Source: an uncultured Monoglobus sp.
Lineage (GTDB): Bacteria; Bacillota; Clostridia; Monoglobales; Monoglobaceae
NCBI GenBank assembly: GCA_947625055.1
Contig: CANQMT010000020.1
Span: 1 to 47,193, forward strand
Length of the DNA stretch: 47,193 bases
Direction of reading: 5' to 3'
The position numbers were made by a program, and so were the translations under genes. Positions 1-7,906 of the stretch are shown here, one piece after another (position 1 is the stretch's first letter; each line of letters opens with the position of its first letter). The notes beneath the pieces were generated by a model. The model had not been told where the DNA came from and ran no database searches. It saw only the letters and a list, made by a program, of their open reading frames with translations.

Positions 1-73
1 CCTATATTTTATCATAAAATACAGAAAAAGCCCAGTCTTTTCTGAGCTTTTTCTTCCCTTTTTCGACAGTCTG
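1..73 (-). mobile_element. End of an insertion sequence (probable IS1182-type), running off the left edge
   Basis: The reverse complement of 1-73 matches 47035-47107 at 72 of 73 positions. At the right edge the same sequence precedes a transposase-like start codon, so this copy would read leftwards out of the window. It contains a hairpin with 10-bp arms (25-34 and 43-52, 8-nt loop) ending in a T-run, which would block read-through into the transposase. The terminus reads CAGACTGTCGAAAAAG. The family is inferred from the 18-residue transposase start at the right edge; the repeat itself is directly seen. Confidence 0.65.
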
Positions 74-96
74 AGGCGGAACTTCGTTCCGCCTCA
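72..96 (-). terminator. Hairpin after the DUF5684-like gene, abutting the IS end
   Basis: A perfect 11-bp stem (72-82 with 86-96) with a 3-nt loop. On the minus strand an A-run precedes it, but the expected T-run is replaced directly by the IS terminus. On the plus strand it is followed by a run of T (99-105), so it can also stop rightward transcription leaving the IS. It was probably a bidirectional terminator before the insertion. Confidence 0.6.
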
Positions 97-111
97 AATT
101 TTTTTGAAGTT

Positions 112-591
112 TTAAGCTTTGTCGGGACCTATGTACCGTGATTTGCCGTAGCCCAGAATAAGTACGAATATGGGCCAGAGGAAAATCATGCCCACGGTGT
201 AGCCCGCGCCGTGTCCGTATGCCTTCGAGATCTTGTGGTACGAGATTATCGTGATAACCAAGGCGATGACCGCGAATATAAGCAGCATAACCGCGTAGAA
301 CATGTTGTCGGGGAAGCTGTTGTTTAAAGACGTGAAAACGCCGTACACAACAGCGACGATCAGCGAGATCCAGAACCACGATGTTTTCCATGTCAGCTTA
401 TACATGATGTATTGGTTGTAGAACGGGATAATGCTCTTCCAGCCGGGAACGCCCGCCTTGGTGAACATTTTCCAGTACGCGATAATCTGGAATACCCACA
501 TTATGATCGCGCATGCGGCAATAAAGCCGAATATGCCTCCGACAGCTAATCCGCCCAAAGCGTCATTGGAAAGGGGCGCAGCAGTATTCAT
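112..591 (-). CDS. DUF5684-like small integral membrane protein
   Basis: This 159-residue protein has a short N-terminal segment and then about four hydrophobic helices (roughly residues 14-36, 68-87, 96-118 and 132-148). Between helices 1 and 2 lies an aromatic, Gly/Pro-rich stretch with AGVPGWKSIIPFYN, which resembles the DUF5684 family of bacterial membrane proteins. No catalytic motif is visible and the function is unknown. The start at 591 has a strong AAGGAGG ribosome binding site at good spacing and a promoter further upstream. It is monocistronic, with a hairpin and then an IS copy just downstream. Confidence 0.75.
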   Translation of the reverse strand: MNTAAPLSNDALGGLAVGGIFGFIAACAIIMWVFQIIAYWKMFTKAGVPGWKSIIPFYNQYIMYKLTWKTSWFWISLIVAVVYGVFTSLNNSFPDNMFYAVMLLIFAVIALVITIISYHKISKAYGHGAGYTVGMIFLWPIFVLILGYGKSRYIGPDKA

Positions 592-636
592 AGTTTTACC
601 TCCTTAAAATTTAATATTATTTTATTGTTTAAGCAA

Positions 637-665
637 AGTATACCATATATTATATTAAAAAACAA
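637..665 (-). promoter_or_regulatory. Promoter of the DUF5684-like gene
   Basis: On the minus strand the sequence reads TTGTTT (660-665), 17 bp, TATACT (637-642), followed by a short AT-rich leader and AAGGAGG. A small inverted repeat CACGT-N6-ACGTG lies upstream at about 673-688. Confidence 0.6.
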
Positions 666-708
666 TATCATTCACGTTACAAAACGTGCATTTCACGTCA
701 TCGTCGCC

Positions 709-1645
709 GATCCCTTCGCTTGCTTGTTTTGCCGCAAAGCGGCAAAAGCTGCGCTTTTAAGGCGGACGCTCCTCTTTCCCGCGTCACAAATTTCTTCGCT
801 TATCACAAAAGGCGCACGCGCCTTTTGCTCATCGCTGCGAATTTGCTCCTTCTTCCCAAAAACGCAAGCGTTTTCGGGAGCCCTGTCTGCGCTTCGCTGG
901 CGCTTTTCGGGAGCCCTGCGCGCCTTACGGCGCTTTTTCGATCCCTTCGCTTGCTTGTTTTGCCGCAAAGCGGCAAAAACTGCGCCCGCTGCGGGTCGGC
1001 TCCTCTTTCCCGCGTCACAAATTTCTTCGCTTATCACAAAAGGCGCATGCGCCTTTTGCTCATCGCTGCGAATTTGCTCCTTCTTCCCAAAAACGCAAGC
1101 GTTTTCGGGAGCCCTGTCTGCGCTTCGCCGGCGCTTTTCGGGAGCCCTGCGCGCCTTACGGCGCTTTTTCTATCCCTTCGCTTGCTTGTTTTGCCGCAAA
1201 GCGGCAAAAACTGCGCCCGCTACGTGTCGGCTCCTCTTTCCGCGTCACAAATTTCTTCGCTTATCACAAAAGGCGCACGCGCCTTTTGCTCATCGCTGCG
1301 AATTTGTTCCTTCTTCCCAAAAACGCAAGCGTTTTCGGGAGCCCTGTCTGCGCTTCGCTGGCGCTTTTCGGGAGCCCTGCGCGCCTTACGGCGCTTTTTC
1401 GATCCCTTCGCTTGCTTGTTTTGCCGCAAAGCGGCAAAAGCTGCGCTTTTAAGGCGGACGCTCATCTTTCCCTCGTCACAAATTTCTTCGCTTATCACAA
1501 AAGGCGCACGCGCCTTTTGCTCATCGCTGCGAATTTGTTCCTTCTTCGCAAAAACGCAAGCGTTTTCGGGAGCCCTGTCTGCGCTTCGCTGGCGCTTTTC
1601 GGGAGCCCTGAACGTCTTTAGGCTTGTTTTGCCGCAAGCGGCAAA
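709..1645. repeat. Four tandem ~231-bp palindrome-rich repeats plus a partial fifth
   Basis: Units begin at 709, 940, 1171 and 1401 (spacings 231, 231 and 230); unit 4 breaks off near 1610, and 1621-1645 resembles the start of another unit. Units are nearly identical. Each holds several short hairpins with 2-4-nt loops, for example around GCCGCAAAGCGGC, GGCGCACGCGCC and AACGCAAGCGTT, plus two copies of CGGGAGCCCTG. Because 231 is a multiple of three, reading frames stay open on both strands through most of the array. Those frames lack convincing ribosome binding sites and have odd Ala/Arg/Phe-rich composition, so I do not call genes. Function is unknown. Confidence 0.9.
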
Positions 1646-1665
1646 AAGCCCGCCTTGCGGCGGGC
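1643..1665 (-). terminator. Terminator of the DhuI-like isomerase gene
   Basis: On the minus strand GCCCGCC, a 4-nt loop and GGCGGGC are followed by a T-run, shortly after the stop codon at 1673. A second hairpin (GCCGC/GCGGC), resembling the start of the tandem repeat unit, lies immediately beyond. Confidence 0.75.
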
Positions 1666-1672
1666 GGGTGTT

Positions 1673-2311
1673 TTAATCCAAAACGCCTTTGATGTACTCG
1701 GCGATCTCGGGAACTTGGCAGTTCGGGAAGAACAGCTCCGCGAACTTCTCGCCGCTGACCGTCTTCTTCAGGAAGTCTTGGTCTATGTTTTTGAGAACGT
1801 ACATGATGTCATGGTGCGTGATTTTCTTTACCTCGTCGAGGATCTTCTTGTTGGCCTGTTCGGGAACGGCTCGCTCTTTCGGATAGCCGCCGCCCATCTC
1901 GTCGCACAGGAGTTTTTCAAACGTGTAGTCAAGATTAAGCTCCGCGCCCCAGCCGAAGCCCTGAGCGAACGGCATGGCGATCGCGTTGCCGTTGTTTACC
2001 TGGCCGAAAAGATACGCGTCAAGCGGGCTTGTGACATGTCCGCAAAGCACGCCGGGGAACGAGTTGAGCGCGAGCATGGCGCCCTCGCCTGTGCCGCAGC
2101 CTGTAACAACAAAGTCGACCGCCTTGGAGTTTAAGAGGATCGCCGCCAGAAGGCCGTTCATAACATAGGTGAGCTGCGCCTCATCGTCGGCGCTGTACAT
2201 GCCGAAATTCAGAACCTCGTGGCCCATGGGCTCGGCAATTTTTTTCAGTGAGTTAAAGATAATCTCGTTTTTGGCCGCCTGGGAATTTTCGTTAATAAGC
2301 GCTATTTTCAT
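1673..2311 (-). CDS. RpiB/LacAB-family sugar-phosphate isomerase, DhuI-like
   Basis: This 212-residue protein belongs to the RpiB/LacA/LacB fold: it starts MKIALINENSQAAKN and carries the family's Gly-rich loop as VTGCGTGEGA. The length, start and C-terminal extension (from about residue 140) fit the subgroup that includes DhuI, the isomerase acting on 4-deoxy-5-keto-uronates from unsaturated glycosaminoglycan or pectin fragments, better than plain ribose-5-phosphate isomerase B (about 150 residues). Two pectate lyases in the same window make a role in unsaturated galacturonate breakdown plausible. That assignment is inference; the family is clear. AAGGAG lies upstream of the start, and the gene is transcribed divergently from the GH106-like gene. 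Confidence 0.8.
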   Translation of the reverse strand: MKIALINENSQAAKNEIIFNSLKKIAEPMGHEVLNFGMYSADDEAQLTYVMNGLLAAILLNSKAVDFVVTGCGTGEGAMLALNSFPGVLCGHVTSPLDAYLFGQVNNGNAIAMPFAQGFGWGAELNLDYTFEKLLCDEMGGGYPKERAVPEQANKKILDEVKKITHHDIMYVLKNIDQDFLKKTVSGEKFAELFFPNCQVPEIAEYIKGVLD

Positions 2312-2351
2312 TGTAAAATGCTCCTTCTTTGAATATATTTTGAAAAAAGTA

Positions 2352-2401
2352 TTTATTTTTCTTTTTTCTTATAGTATAATAATTAATAACCTTTTTGTCA
2401 A
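2352..2401. promoter_or_regulatory. Overlapping divergent promoters between isomerase and GH106-like gene
   Basis: On the minus strand: TTGACA (2396-2401), 17 bp, TATACT (2373-2378), serving the isomerase. On the plus strand: TATAAT (2375-2380) with only a weak -35, TTTATT, 17 bp upstream, serving the glycosidase. The two -10 boxes overlap, so polymerase probably cannot occupy both at once. Confidence 0.65.
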
Positions 2402-2423
2402 TAACGTAAAGGGGAAATAGTTT

Positions 2424-4700
2424 ATGGAACCTCTGAATTTTCTGATGTCATTGGTGCTTGACGGCGCCGGGAACGACCCGGATATCATCAAACGCCGCAT
2501 GAGTCAGATCAAGAACTGCGGCTTTGACGGCGTGGTGCTTGTCGCGGACAGCGCAGGCCGCCTCTTTGGAACGGGAGCCGCCGATGAGAAGGAGCCGTTT
2601 AAGGCTCTTGACGAAACGATCCTGCGCGCCAAGGCGGAGGAGCTTTCGGCATGGCTCGGGATAACAGATGACGGAACCGACCTTCCTATGGCGCCCGCGC
2701 AAAGGCTGGCGCTCGGCAACGACGGCGAGGTCATAAAGCTCACCGATCCGAACAGACCCTCGCCCTTTGACGAGGTGTGCGCGCTGGCGCAGATCGGCGG
2801 CGTGTATGAGAAGATCAAGAACGGCCTGTCAGCCGAGGCTTTTGAATACATAACCGGCTTTTGCGCCGGATTCCCGGGCTTTTCTGACCTCAGCGGAGCC
2901 ACGGTCCCTTGGTATGACGACATAGAGGAAGAATTTTTGAACGATTACGGAATGGATATAAAACCGTTTTTGGGCGAGCTGTTCAGCGAGGGCGAGCCGT
3001 CAAAGCTCAAGGCCCGCTACTGGAACAGGATAACCTCGCGCTTCACAAAGGCGCGTTTGGCTCCGCTTAGGGAGTGGTGCGCGCAAAACGGCAAAAAGCT
3101 TATCATGACCTCCGAAGCGAAGTTTGAGCCGGTGGACACGATCGAGGAGCGGGGCTCATACATAGAGTCCGAGAGCGGCGCGGCGCTGCCGTCGGTCGCT
3201 GTGGGGGGAGTTGAAGACGTGAGCGTTTTCGCGGCGTCTGCGGCGTCCGGACTTGCGTGTCAGTTCCGCGGCGGCGAGGCCGCGGCGTCGGTGTTTGGCG
3301 CGACCGGCTGGGGACTTATGCCGGAGCAGTTTGAAAACTGCCTGAGAAAACTGACCGAGTGCGGAATTACAACATTCGTTGTAAATTTCTGCTATCCGCG
3401 CCTGAGCGGAGCCGCTTTGAAGGGCGGCCACATCTCCTTCCCGGAGCATATCCCGTGGAAGGGTGTTATACCGGAGATTCTTGCCGAACTGAGGCGGGTG
3501 GCCGAAATCGAGGGCAAACGCGCCAGGAGGATCCTGCTGGTATGTCCGACCCGCGCCATGTGGAGCGTCTATGTCCCCGGCGGCGAGAACGCGGAGGCGA
3601 AAGAGCTCAGCGAGGCGGCTGCCGGAATAAGCGACAGGCTCCACGAGATGAGCCGCCGCTTTGATGTGACCGATGAGAATATGTTTGAAAATCTCGCTTC
3701 CGCCGGAGGAAACGGAGTCATAATGGGCGGGCGCTCATACGGCACTCTGTTGATAACTCCGGGCTGCGCCTTTACAAAAAAGGGAAAGCTAATGATCGAA
3801 AAGGCAAAGGCCAGCGGCGCGCGGATCCTGCGTGACATTCCCAGATCCGACACCGAGATCATACCGCTTGAGCTTATCCGCGACACCTTAAAGGAGATCG
3901 TTCCGATCGTGGTCAACCAGGACAAATGGACGATCACTCCGCCGGAGACAAATATCATGCCGCTCAGTCCCGATTACAGGAACGGCGGAGCGGAATTCCG
4001 CTTCCGGGCGGGCGATGATTTTTCCGGAGATGTTCGTCTGCTTGTGTCGGACGGCTGCCGCGAGGCGAGCATAAACGACATATTGATAAGCGTTTCGGAC
4101 AAAGACGAGCGCGGAGAATATTATGAAATAACCGAAAATATCGTGTCGGGTGAAAATAAAATAGTTCTGGAGGGCTGCGGTGAGGTCTTCGCGTATCTGA
4201 CCGGAAGCTTCAGGGTCGAGGCGGCTTCGGGCTATCGCAGTTTTGACCAAAGGCAGGTCCAGACCAAGAACAATTTCGTTCTGCGCCCCGCGGGAGCCGA
4301 GAGCGAGAACAACCTTGTGCGCTGCGGCTATCCGTTTGCCGACGTCTGCGCCTCGGCGAAAAAAATCATATATATTGAAGAAAACATCAATCGTCCGATC
4401 CTGAGGCTGCGCTGCGCCGACGCCTCTGTGATAGAAGTCTATTTCGACAACAAGTTCATCGGCCGCGTTTACGGCGAAAACAACACCCTGCCGGTCCCGC
4501 CGATGGCCGCTGATGAGAGGCATGTGGTTGAGATCCGCTGCTTCCCGTCGGGCTTCAATCTCTACGGCGACAGAGAGTATATTTTCGGCGACACGGGCAG
4601 AGCGGTGAGCCCCGGGGATCACGGATATATGGCCGATGACAACGTAAAGCTCGTGAACTGGAAAATTCCGAGAGAGATTGAACTAATCCGCGAGTTTTGA
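2424..4700 (+). CDS. GH106-like glycoside hydrolase (alpha-L-rhamnosidase-like), cytoplasmic
   Basis: A 758-residue protein without signal peptide or membrane segment. The N-terminal two thirds read as a TIM-barrel glycosidase: the stretch around residues 155-215 (PWYDDIEEEFLNDYGMDI, then a Trp-containing helix and LREWCAQNGKKL) and the later GGEAAASVFGATGWGLMPE segment resemble GH106-type rhamnosidases. A DUF-like stretch and a C-terminal beta-sandwich follow; the latter ends in a WKI motif. GH106 enzymes remove alpha-L-rhamnose from pectic oligomers such as rhamnogalacturonan. I recognise the resemblance, not the exact catalytic residues, so it could be another related clan. The start has AAAGGGG upstream. 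It is next to an AraC regulator and divergent from a uronate isomerase. Confidence 0.55.
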   Translation: MEPLNFLMSLVLDGAGNDPDIIKRRMSQIKNCGFDGVVLVADSAGRLFGTGAADEKEPFKALDETILRAKAEELSAWLGITDDGTDLPMAPAQRLALGNDGEVIKLTDPNRPSPFDEVCALAQIGGVYEKIKNGLSAEAFEYITGFCAGFPGFSDLSGATVPWYDDIEEEFLNDYGMDIKPFLGELFSEGEPSKLKARYWNRITSRFTKARLAPLREWCAQNGKKLIMTSEAKFEPVDTIEERGSYIESESGAALPSVAVGGVEDVSVFAASAASGLACQFRGGEAAASVFGATGWGLMPEQFENCLRKLTECGITTFVVNFCYPRLSGAALKGGHISFPEHIPWKGVIPEILAELRRVAEIEGKRARRILLVCPTRAMWSVYVPGGENAEAKELSEAAAGISDRLHEMSRRFDVTDENMFENLASAGGNGVIMGGRSYGTLLITPGCAFTKKGKLMIEKAKASGARILRDIPRSDTEIIPLELIRDTLKEIVPIVVNQDKWTITPPETNIMPLSPDYRNGGAEFRFRAGDDFSGDVRLLVSDGCREASINDILISVSDKDERGEYYEITENIVSGENKIVLEGCGEVFAYLTGSFRVEAASGYRSFDQRQVQTKNNFVLRPAGAESENNLVRCGYPFADVCASAKKIIYIEENINRPILRLRCADASVIEVYFDNKFIGRVYGENNTLPVPPMAADERHVVEIRCFPSGFNLYGDREYIFGDTGRAVSPGDHGYMADDNVKLVNWKIPREIELIREF

Positions 4701-4727
4701 CGGCGGATAATTTGTTAAAAATACATG

Positions 4728-4765
4728 TTTACAAAACCATTGTTTTTGTGTTATATTATTAACAC
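4728..4765 (+). promoter_or_regulatory. Promoter and palindromic operator candidate before the AraC gene
   Basis: TTTACA (4728-4733), 18 bp, TATATT (4752-4757). A perfect inverted repeat GTGTTA-N6-TAACAC (4748-4765) straddles the -10 box, a position suited to repression or autoregulation. A second small hairpin, AAAGAT-N4-ATCTTT, lies at 4804-4819 in the leader. Confidence 0.5.
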
Positions 4766-4873
4766 GATAAACAAAATGAACTATGATTTGTAAAAAATCA
4801 AATAAAGATCAAAATCTTTGTTATGTTTTTCGAATGGGTTATGATGTTTTATGCAGCGGAGGTAGACATTCTT

Positions 4874-6091
4874 ATGGACAACATGATGCAAAGAAGCGCG
4901 AACATTAACACGCTTGAACATAAAAACGCGGCAAACGAGAGGGAAAAATTTATCAGAAAACTGCTGCTCGGAGGCGGAGTATTCAATCCGAAAAAATCGG
5001 CGGAGCTGGGGATTAGGATGCAGTCGGACTTTTTTTCGGTCATTCTTGCCAGAATAAGTTTGGGCGACGGGATCCCGCGCTCCGACGTTCCGGAGATCAT
5101 GTACGCGATCCGAAATATCGGCGAGGAGCTTTACGGCGCTTATTCCGAGTGTTACGGAGTGGACGTTGACGCGGTGACTGTGGGGTTCTTGTGCTGTCAC
5201 GGAACGGATTCGGATTTTATCGCCGAACAGTCGGCGGATCTGAAGCGGCACATAAACGAGCTTTTCGGGCTTAACACGACCATGTCGCTCTGTACTCGGG
5301 AATGTTCGGTGGACGACTGCGGCAGATTATATAAAAACGCCAGGTACGCAATGCATTACCGTCTGTCGTTTAAGCCGTATTCGATAATCAATTACGATGA
5401 AACTTTTTCGATGTCGCGTCTTAGCTGCGAGTATCCCTCTTTGCTCGAGCGCGAGATCTTTGAGTGTATCCGCTCGCGCGACGAGGCGTCGCTGAAGCGC
5501 GCGATCGGCGCGTTTGTCGGCACTATAGACAACATGTCGTTTGACACGATCGTGCTCCACACGACGAGGTTGCTTCTTGCGGTCGACGGGCTCGCTGTCA
5601 GTGAAAAAAGTGAGAATGAGCCGGTCCACAACAGTATTATTGAGGATCTGATCTCGCTTGAGTCGATCAACGACCTTACGGAGTTTGTCGAAAACAGGTG
5701 CTGCGAGACCATGCGCTTTATTCAGGAGTCCAAATCGGACACGAAAAAGGATTACATAGTGTCCGCGATAATCAAATATATTAATGAAAATTATACCGAT
5801 TCAGCATTGTCGGTAGAGGCGATCGCCGCCAGCGTTAACCGCAGCTCCAATTATATCCGCAGCATCTTTAAGCGGAGCCAGGGCATTTCGATCTCGGAAT
5901 ATCTTACGCGCAAGCGGTTCGACCAGGTCTGCAAAATGCTGATAGAGACAAATCTGACCGCCCGCGATATAGGCAAAGAGGTGGGCCTCAACTCCGGCAG
6001 CTATTTCTACACGTCTTTCAAAAAGTACACCGGATGCACCCCCGACAGCTATCGCAAGGCGCATCGGAGCCTAAATTATGACACGATTTAG
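4874..6091 (+). CDS. AraC-family transcriptional regulator
   Basis: The open frame extends back to 4823, but GGAGGT at 4858-4863 fits the ATG at 4874, giving 405 residues. The last ~105 residues form a two-helix-turn-helix AraC DNA-binding domain (SVEAIAASVNRSSNYIRSIF, then YLTRKRFDQV, then a second HTH ending CTPDSYRKAHR). The ~280-residue N-terminal part has no obvious sugar-binding cupin and resembles the degenerate GGDEF-like sensor module of clostridial YesN/AraC regulators; there is no membrane segment, so it would be cytoplasmic. It probably controls the adjacent GH106-like gene and the divergent isomerase, perhaps also itself through the palindrome upstream. The target is inferred from position only. 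Confidence 0.85.
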   Translation: MDNMMQRSANINTLEHKNAANEREKFIRKLLLGGGVFNPKKSAELGIRMQSDFFSVILARISLGDGIPRSDVPEIMYAIRNIGEELYGAYSECYGVDVDAVTVGFLCCHGTDSDFIAEQSADLKRHINELFGLNTTMSLCTRECSVDDCGRLYKNARYAMHYRLSFKPYSIINYDETFSMSRLSCEYPSLLEREIFECIRSRDEASLKRAIGAFVGTIDNMSFDTIVLHTTRLLLAVDGLAVSEKSENEPVHNSIIEDLISLESINDLTEFVENRCCETMRFIQESKSDTKKDYIVSAIIKYINENYTDSALSVEAIAASVNRSSNYIRSIFKRSQGISISEYLTRKRFDQVCKMLIETNLTARDIGKEVGLNSGSYFYTSFKKYTGCTPDSYRKAHRSLNYDTI

Positions 6092-6164
6092 CCGCGGGGC
6101 GTTGCCGGATACGGCTCGGGATGCGTGTTTTTAGGAAATTTTTCGGAATATTTCAAAAAAACCC

Positions 6165-6193
6165 TTGCATTTTCGGTTTGTCTGTGATATAAT
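6165..6193 (+). promoter_or_regulatory. Promoter of secG
   Basis: TTGCAT (6165-6170), 17 bp, TATAAT (6188-6193). The leader ends with a small hairpin TACGC-GCG-GCGTA (6241-6253) just before the AAGGAGG ribosome binding site, which could modulate translation start. Confidence 0.75.
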
Positions 6194-6270
6194 CTGAAAT
6201 ACTGATGCTTTACGAAAGCAAATTCTACAAATATACTATATACGCGCGGCGTATAAGGAGGAAGTTTTAA

Positions 6271-6849
6271 ATGGTAACAGTTTTGGTTATTATTCATGTT
6301 ATTATAGCGGTTGTGCTCACGGTAATAGTTCTGATGCAGCACGGCAGACAGCAGGGTTTGTCGGGCGCTATCGCCGGAGGAGCCGAGACGTTTTTCGGAA
6401 AGAACAAAGGCAGGACGATCGACGCGATGCTCAGGAAATTCACGGCGGTTTTTGCGATTTTGTTCATTCTTTCATCTATCGTTCTGACATACATTTCGAT
6501 CCGTCAGGCCAATATTGATGAAGAAGCGAATGACGCCGCGGGAGACGAGACAAGCCAGACCATGAATGTTACAATGGACGAAAGCGGTAATCTGGTTGAT
6601 GAAAGCGGAAACATAGTAATGTCGGCCGAAGATATGGCGGCGCAGGAAGCTGCAGCCGATGAGGACGTGACCGCCGAAGACGCAGCCGCCGAGGACGCGA
6701 CTGCCGGAGACGCAGCCGCCGAGGACGTGACCGCCGATGATGCAGCCGCTGCCGATGAGGGAGCTGCTGCCGATGAGGGAGCTGCCGCGGATGCTGCGGG
6801 CGCCGTTGATCAGTCAACAGGAGCAGCTCAGGACGCAGCCGCCGAATAA
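6271..6849 (+). CDS. secG: Preprotein translocase subunit SecG with long acidic C-terminal tail
   Basis: Residues 1-75 are a normal SecG: a first membrane helix (about 3-22), the conserved loop LMQHGRQQGLSGAIAGGAETFFG, and a second helix (about 53-73). SecG is the small accessory subunit of the SecYEG channel. The protein then continues to 192 residues, whereas typical SecG ends near 75-80. The extra ~115 residues are rich in Ala, Asp, Glu and Thr, with imperfect repeats such as TAEDAAAEDATAGDAAAED, and contain no hydrophobic segment. With the two-helix topology the tail would lie outside the cytoplasm. No stop or frameshift separates the parts. AAGGAGG and a terminator bracket the gene. Confidence 0.9.
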   Translation: MVTVLVIIHVIIAVVLTVIVLMQHGRQQGLSGAIAGGAETFFGKNKGRTIDAMLRKFTAVFAILFILSSIVLTYISIRQANIDEEANDAAGDETSQTMNVTMDESGNLVDESGNIVMSAEDMAAQEAAADEDVTAEDAAAEDATAGDAAAEDVTADDAAAADEGAAADEGAAADAAGAVDQSTGAAQDAAAE

Positions 6850-6875
6850 GCCGGATCAAAATATATGAAACTTCA

Positions 6876-6901
6876 GGGTAGGCTTGCGCCTACCCGTTTT
6901 G
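6876..6901 (+). terminator. Terminator of secG
   Basis: GGGTAGGC (6876-6883), 4-nt loop, GCCTACCC (6888-6895), then GTTTTG. It lies 26 bp after the secG stop codon. Confidence 0.8.
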
Positions 6902-6932
6902 TTCAATAAGAATATGATTAGGAGTGAAAATT

Positions 6933-7883
6933 ATGAAGGACACAAAATTATTCGTTGTCATGCCCTGCTACAATGAGGAGGCGGTCCTGGGCGAGACTTC
7001 AAAGCGCATGCGCGAGCTGTTTAAGACCATGACGGCGGACGGGCTCATCTCGCCCGACAGCAAGATAGTAATGGTTGATGACGGGAGCCGCGACAAGACA
7101 TGGAGCATAATCAGCGGCCTGTGCGACAGCGACAGCATATACCGCGGCGTCAAGCTCGCGCATAACGCGGGCCACCAGAAGGCGCTGCTCGCGGGACTTA
7201 TGACCGTCAAGGACGAGTGCGACTGCGCCGTTTCGATCGACGCCGACCTTCAGGATGACATCAACGTTATTCCCGAAATGGTTAAAAAATTCGATGAAGG
7301 CTGCGACGTGGTTTACGGAGTGCGCAGCAAGCGCGAGACAGACACGTTTTTCAAGCGATTCACAGCCGAGGGCTTTTATAAGTTTTTCAAAATCATGGGC
7401 GCCGAGGTCGTCTATAACCACGCTGACTACCGCCTGATGAGCAGCCGCGCGCTGAACGCTCTCGGCGAGTATAAGGAGGCGAATCTTTTCCTGCGCGGAA
7501 TTGTTCCGACGATAGGATATAAGAGCGACTGCGTGTATTACGAGCGCGCCGAGCGATTTGCGGGCGAAAGCAAATATCCTCTCAAAAAAATGCTTTCATT
7601 CGCGTTTGACGGAATAACCTCATTCAGCGTGAAGCCGATAAAAATCGTGTGGACGGTCGGTCTTTTGGTATGCGTGGCGGCGATAATAGCGGCGATATAT
7701 ACAATTATTTCAAAATGTTTGGGATATTCCACCGACGGATGGGCGTCGCTCATGTGCTCGATATGGTTCCTGGGCGGAGTGCAGCTTGTCTCGGTCGGCG
7801 TGATCGGCGAGTACATAGGCAAAATTTATAAAGAGACAAAAGCCCGTCCCAGATATATTGTTGAGGAATACAGGAAAAAGTAG
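6933..7883 (+). CDS. Family 2 glycosyltransferase, GtrB/DPM1-like, membrane anchored
   Basis: A GTG at 6924 opens the frame, but AGGAG at 6920-6924 fits the ATG at 6933, giving 316 residues. The N-terminal GT-A domain has VVMPCYNEEAVL, MVDDGSRDKTW, LAHNAGHQKALLAG and the metal-binding DADLQDD. Two C-terminal membrane helices (about 228-256 and 267-289) end with a GEYIGKIYKETKARP tail. This arrangement is that of undecaprenyl-phosphate glucosyl- or mannosyltransferases (GtrB/Dpm-like), which make polyprenyl-phosphate sugars for surface glycan modification. The sugar cannot be told. It has no partner flippase or transferase next to it. Confidence 0.85.
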   Translation: MKDTKLFVVMPCYNEEAVLGETSKRMRELFKTMTADGLISPDSKIVMVDDGSRDKTWSIISGLCDSDSIYRGVKLAHNAGHQKALLAGLMTVKDECDCAVSIDADLQDDINVIPEMVKKFDEGCDVVYGVRSKRETDTFFKRFTAEGFYKFFKIMGAEVVYNHADYRLMSSRALNALGEYKEANLFLRGIVPTIGYKSDCVYYERAERFAGESKYPLKKMLSFAFDGITSFSVKPIKIVWTVGLLVCVAAIIAAIYTIISKCLGYSTDGWASLMCSIWFLGGVQLVSVGVIGEYIGKIYKETKARPRYIVEEYRKK

Positions 7884-7906
7884 ACAATAATATGTTTTTG
7901 TAAAAT

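Noticed and set aside
693..1498. Several 70-275-residue open frames on both strands across the repeat array
   Set aside because: They follow from a repeat period divisible by three in GC-rich DNA; no convincing ribosome binding sites and protein-like features are lacking. Annotated as a repeat instead.
709..1645. CRISPR array
   Set aside because: Units are ~231 bp in direct tandem without distinct spacers, and no cas genes are present.
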